From Rhizobium sp. ZPR4 (lineage in GTDB: Bacteria; Pseudomonadota; Alphaproteobacteria; Rhizobiales; Rhizobiaceae), in contig NZ_CP157967.1 in NCBI RefSeq assembly GCF_040215725.1, positions 186,001 to 250,000 on the forward strand: DNA of 64,000 bases. Reading direction: 5' to 3'. Shown piece after piece: positions 61,885 to 64,000 of this stretch. The translations under genes and the position numbers were made by a program. Numbering within the stretch: position 1 is the first letter of the stretch; each line of letters starts with the position of its first letter. Below the pieces are notes generated by a model. That model did not search any database. It was given only the letters and a program-made list of their open reading frames with translations, and was not told where the DNA came from.

Positions 61885-63507
61885 ATGAACGACATCGGTG
61901 TGTCTGGCGCCTCATCAGGGGCGGATATTCTTGCTGTTGCCAAGGGCGCTCGCTCCACAAAGCAGGATGATGGCAAGGGTTTTATCGATGCGCTGACCAG
62001 TTCGCTCGGCAATGGACGCAAATCCGCCGGTTCGAATACCGGAACCGACGTGACGACGAATGCGAACACGACATCCAGTGACGATGCGGATGAGGACACG
62101 GGCACGGTGAAGACGGCAGCGAATAATCTTGCGTCGATAACCCTCACCATTGATGAAAGCGCCAATGCCGGAGCTGGAATGATCGATACGTCCGGAGCCA
62201 ATCTGGCCAACCCCGCCGGCCTTGCCAAGGGCGCGAAAGCCTCTCAGACCGCCGGCGCCGCATCGCTCTCGAAATCGCTGATAGAGCTGCAGAAAGCAGC
62301 TTCGGCCGCTGCCGAAGGCGATGCGACCCCCGTTGATGCTGATCAGCCGGCCGCAGCCGCCGATCCGACCACGCCGACGACCGATGCCGGCAAGGTGCCG
62401 GCGCAGCCGACGGCACTCGATCAGCTGGCCGAGATCGCGCAGCAATTGGCCGATGTCGCGACGACCGATGGTCAGACGGCGCCGGTCAAGGGCGACGGTA
62501 AAACGCCCGCCGTGAAGGATGGAAAGAATGTCCAGTCCACGGACGATGGTAAGTCTGCATCGACACAAGACAGCCAGCCGACCAATACGATTTCCGATGC
62601 CTTGTCGCTGCTGAACGTTGCGCAGCCCGTTGTTGCGGCGCAGGTTAGCACGACCCAAGTCAGCACGACGCAGACCGGCAAGACGGCAGACGATTCGAAG
62701 GTCCAGTCATTGCCATCAGGCCAAGCAGCACTCGCTGATGATGCTTCGGACACTGCCTTGACGTTGCCGGATGATGCCAAGGGAACGGATGCCGCGCAAA
62801 CATTCCGTCTGACGCGGGCGGACGGCCGAGGCAGCGCGCTCGACCTGTCGATCAGCAAGGGCAGCGATGACGTTGCCGATGTCAAGGTCGGTGCTGCAGC
62901 CGGCGGCGATGCGGTCGCGGTCACCGTGCTCGATTCGCGCCGTTACCTGGGGCTTGCTTCCAACTCGGCGCTCGTTGCCGGAACCATGGCCGGTGATCGC
63001 GAATGGTCGGCGGCGATGCAGCCGGGTTCGGCGCTTTCCAATGCCGCGAACCTGACGAGCACCGGCAAGGTCGTCAACACGCTGAAGATCCAGCTGAGCC
63101 CCGACAATCTCGGCGACGTGACGGCAACCATGCGGCTCTCCGGCGACCAGTTGAGCGTCGACCTGAAGGTTCAGACGAGCGAAGCCTACAGGCAGCTTCA
63201 CGCCGATCAAAGCCACATGGTCGATGCGTTGCGCGCGCAAGGCTATCAGGTCGACAATATCACCGTCTCCCTGGCGTCCAATGCCGACCAGCAGTCGGAT
63301 AGCGGTCGCAATTCCGGATCGAACCAGCCACAGCAGCAGTCCCTGTTGAACCAGGGACAGGGGGGCGACGCACGCTCCAGAGGCCAGAACTATTCAGGGC
63401 AGCAGGCAAATGGAAACGATGGCAATCGCAGTTCGGGTGAGCGCGGTGTTGAGGACGGCGCTGCTGGTGGCATGCAGCGTTCTCGCTCTGGGGCGGTTTA
63501 CCTCTGA
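61885..63507 (+). CDS. fliK: Flagellar hook-length control protein FliK (MotD)
   Basis: Hook-length ruler and switch, 540 residues, first called MotD in S. meliloti. The N-terminal two thirds are Thr/Asp/Ala-rich and disordered, with a near-repeat of TTQVSTTQTG type. The conserved C-terminal domain is LKIQLSPDNLGDVTATMRLSGDQLSVDLKV then LRAQGYQVDNITVSLAS, followed by a Gln/Asn/Ser/Gly-rich tail. That tail is overlapped by the start of the next gene in another frame. Confidence 0.93.
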   Translation: MNDIGVSGASSGADILAVAKGARSTKQDDGKGFIDALTSSLGNGRKSAGSNTGTDVTTNANTTSSDDADEDTGTVKTAANNLASITLTIDESANAGAGMIDTSGANLANPAGLAKGAKASQTAGAASLSKSLIELQKAASAAAEGDATPVDADQPAAAADPTTPTTDAGKVPAQPTALDQLAEIAQQLADVATTDGQTAPVKGDGKTPAVKDGKNVQSTDDGKSASTQDSQPTNTISDALSLLNVAQPVVAAQVSTTQVSTTQTGKTADDSKVQSLPSGQAALADDASDTALTLPDDAKGTDAAQTFRLTRADGRGSALDLSISKGSDDVADVKVGAAAGGDAVAVTVLDSRRYLGLASNSALVAGTMAGDREWSAAMQPGSALSNAANLTSTGKVVNTLKIQLSPDNLGDVTATMRLSGDQLSVDLKVQTSEAYRQLHADQSHMVDALRAQGYQVDNITVSLASNADQQSDSGRNSGSNQPQQQSLLNQGQGGDARSRGQNYSGQQANGNDGNRSSGERGVEDGAAGGMQRSRSGAVYL

Positions 63508-64000
63508 GGCGCATGCATCGGGCAATGCGGCGCCGCCTGACAATGGTGCCGCGGGCCTTTGCGAACGCGAAATCCAGTCTGCCGCCGCAAAATACGGCAT
63601 ACCGGAAGGGATCCTTTATTCGGTCGGTCTGACAGAGACGGGGCGCAAGGGATCGCTCTATCCCTACGCTCTCAATGTCGAGGGGCGTCCGATCTTTCCG
63701 CCATCGGAGGACGCCGCCCTGCAGATATTCGCCGCGGCGCGGCAGAATGGGGCAAAGCTTATCGATGTCGGCTGTATGCAGATCAATCAGTATTTCCATG
63801 GCGAAAACTTTACATCCGTCACCGCCATGTTCGACCCGCGCAGTAATGTCGAGTATGCCGCAAAATTTCTCCGCAATCTGCATGACAGGCATGAGACCTG
63901 GACGATGGCGGTAGCTAGATACCACGCCGGACCGAACAACGACCCCGCCCAGAAGGTCTATGTCTGCCGCGTGATCGCCAATCTGGTCGCCACCGGCTAC
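63410..64000 (+). CDS. Lytic transglycosylase, SLT domain, 3'-truncated by window end
   Basis: Peptidoglycan lytic transglycosylase, at least 197 residues, open to the last base. A signal peptide (RTALLVACSVLALG) is followed by CEREIQSAAAKYGIPEGILYSVGLTETG, with the catalytic Glu in ETG, then IDVGCMQINQYFHG and VEYAAKFLRNLHDRH...VARYHAGP. It starts inside fliK, about 98 bases before that gene's stop, in another frame. Its place after motD/fliK matches the transglycosylase of S. meliloti, which probably opens the wall for rod assembly. Other in-frame starts (63419, 63437) lie within fliK too. Confidence 0.88.
   Translation, partial: METMAIAVRVSAVLRTALLVACSVLALGRFTSEAHASGNAAPPDNGAAGLCEREIQSAAAKYGIPEGILYSVGLTETGRKGSLYPYALNVEGRPIFPPSEDAALQIFAAARQNGAKLIDVGCMQINQYFHGENFTSVTAMFDPRSNVEYAAKFLRNLHDRHETWTMAVARYHAGPNNDPAQKVYVCRVIANLVATGY

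Noticed and set aside
1..64000. CRISPR arrays, tRNA/rRNA genes, complete insertion sequences or prophage genes
   Set aside because: I saw no regularly spaced direct repeats, no cloverleaf-type sequence with T-arm motif, and no transposase or phage protein; repeats found are short palindromic intergenic elements.

Overview
The window is a piece of a rhizobial chromosome (Alphaproteobacteria, Rhizobiaceae; Rhizobium sensu lato is the best fit). The evidence is the high GC content, the rhizobium-specific motility genes (visN/visR, motC, motE, motD-type fliK, icpA, cheS, cheT), the gene order, which is essentially that known from Sinorhizobium meliloti and Rhizobium leguminosarum, and several rhizobial-type palindromic intergenic repeats.

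Positions 1-20985 are general metabolism. They hold a truncated class I aminotransferase, a UDP-glucose 4-epimerase, a LysR regulator divergent from a complete branched-chain-amino-acid-type ABC importer (binding protein, two ATPases, two permeases), and a catabolic module of a GMC oxidoreductase, a 3-hydroxyisobutyryl-CoA hydrolase and a 3-hydroxyisobutyrate dehydrogenase (distal valine breakdown). An orphan beta-rich small protein, a UvrD-like helicase, an SMP-30-like beta-propeller, a fused SecDF, a GT39-type membrane glycosyltransferase and a probable 37-residue membrane protein follow.

Positions 21409-29871 are one compact chemotaxis operon: icpA-cheS-cheY1-cheA-cheW-cheR-cheB-cheY2-cheD-cheT. 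From 30040 to 48411 come the flagellar structural genes and regulators: fliF, visN-visR, an unknown gene, flhB-fliG-fliN-fliM-motA on the minus strand, and flgF-fliI-(membrane protein)-flgB-flgC-fliE-flgG-flgA-flgI-motE-flgH-fliL-fliP on the plus strand.

Positions 48465-58274 are the flagellin array: a TPR-GT41 (O-GlcNAc-transferase-like) protein, flagellins 1 and 2, an inserted minus-strand pair (TPR/ATP-grasp protein and PLP decarboxylase), then flagellins 3 and 4. The window closes with a FliH-like protein, motB, motC, motD/fliK and a truncated lytic transglycosylase whose start lies inside fliK.

The signals most worth following are: a conserved 5' leader in front of three flagellin genes in which a UGUCCCUU-type element can pair with the ribosome-binding site; the decarboxylase/ATP-grasp pair and GT41 transferase embedded in the flagellin array; a candidate for the apparently missing FliH; and a 99-bp double-hairpin repeat present twice with compensatory base changes.
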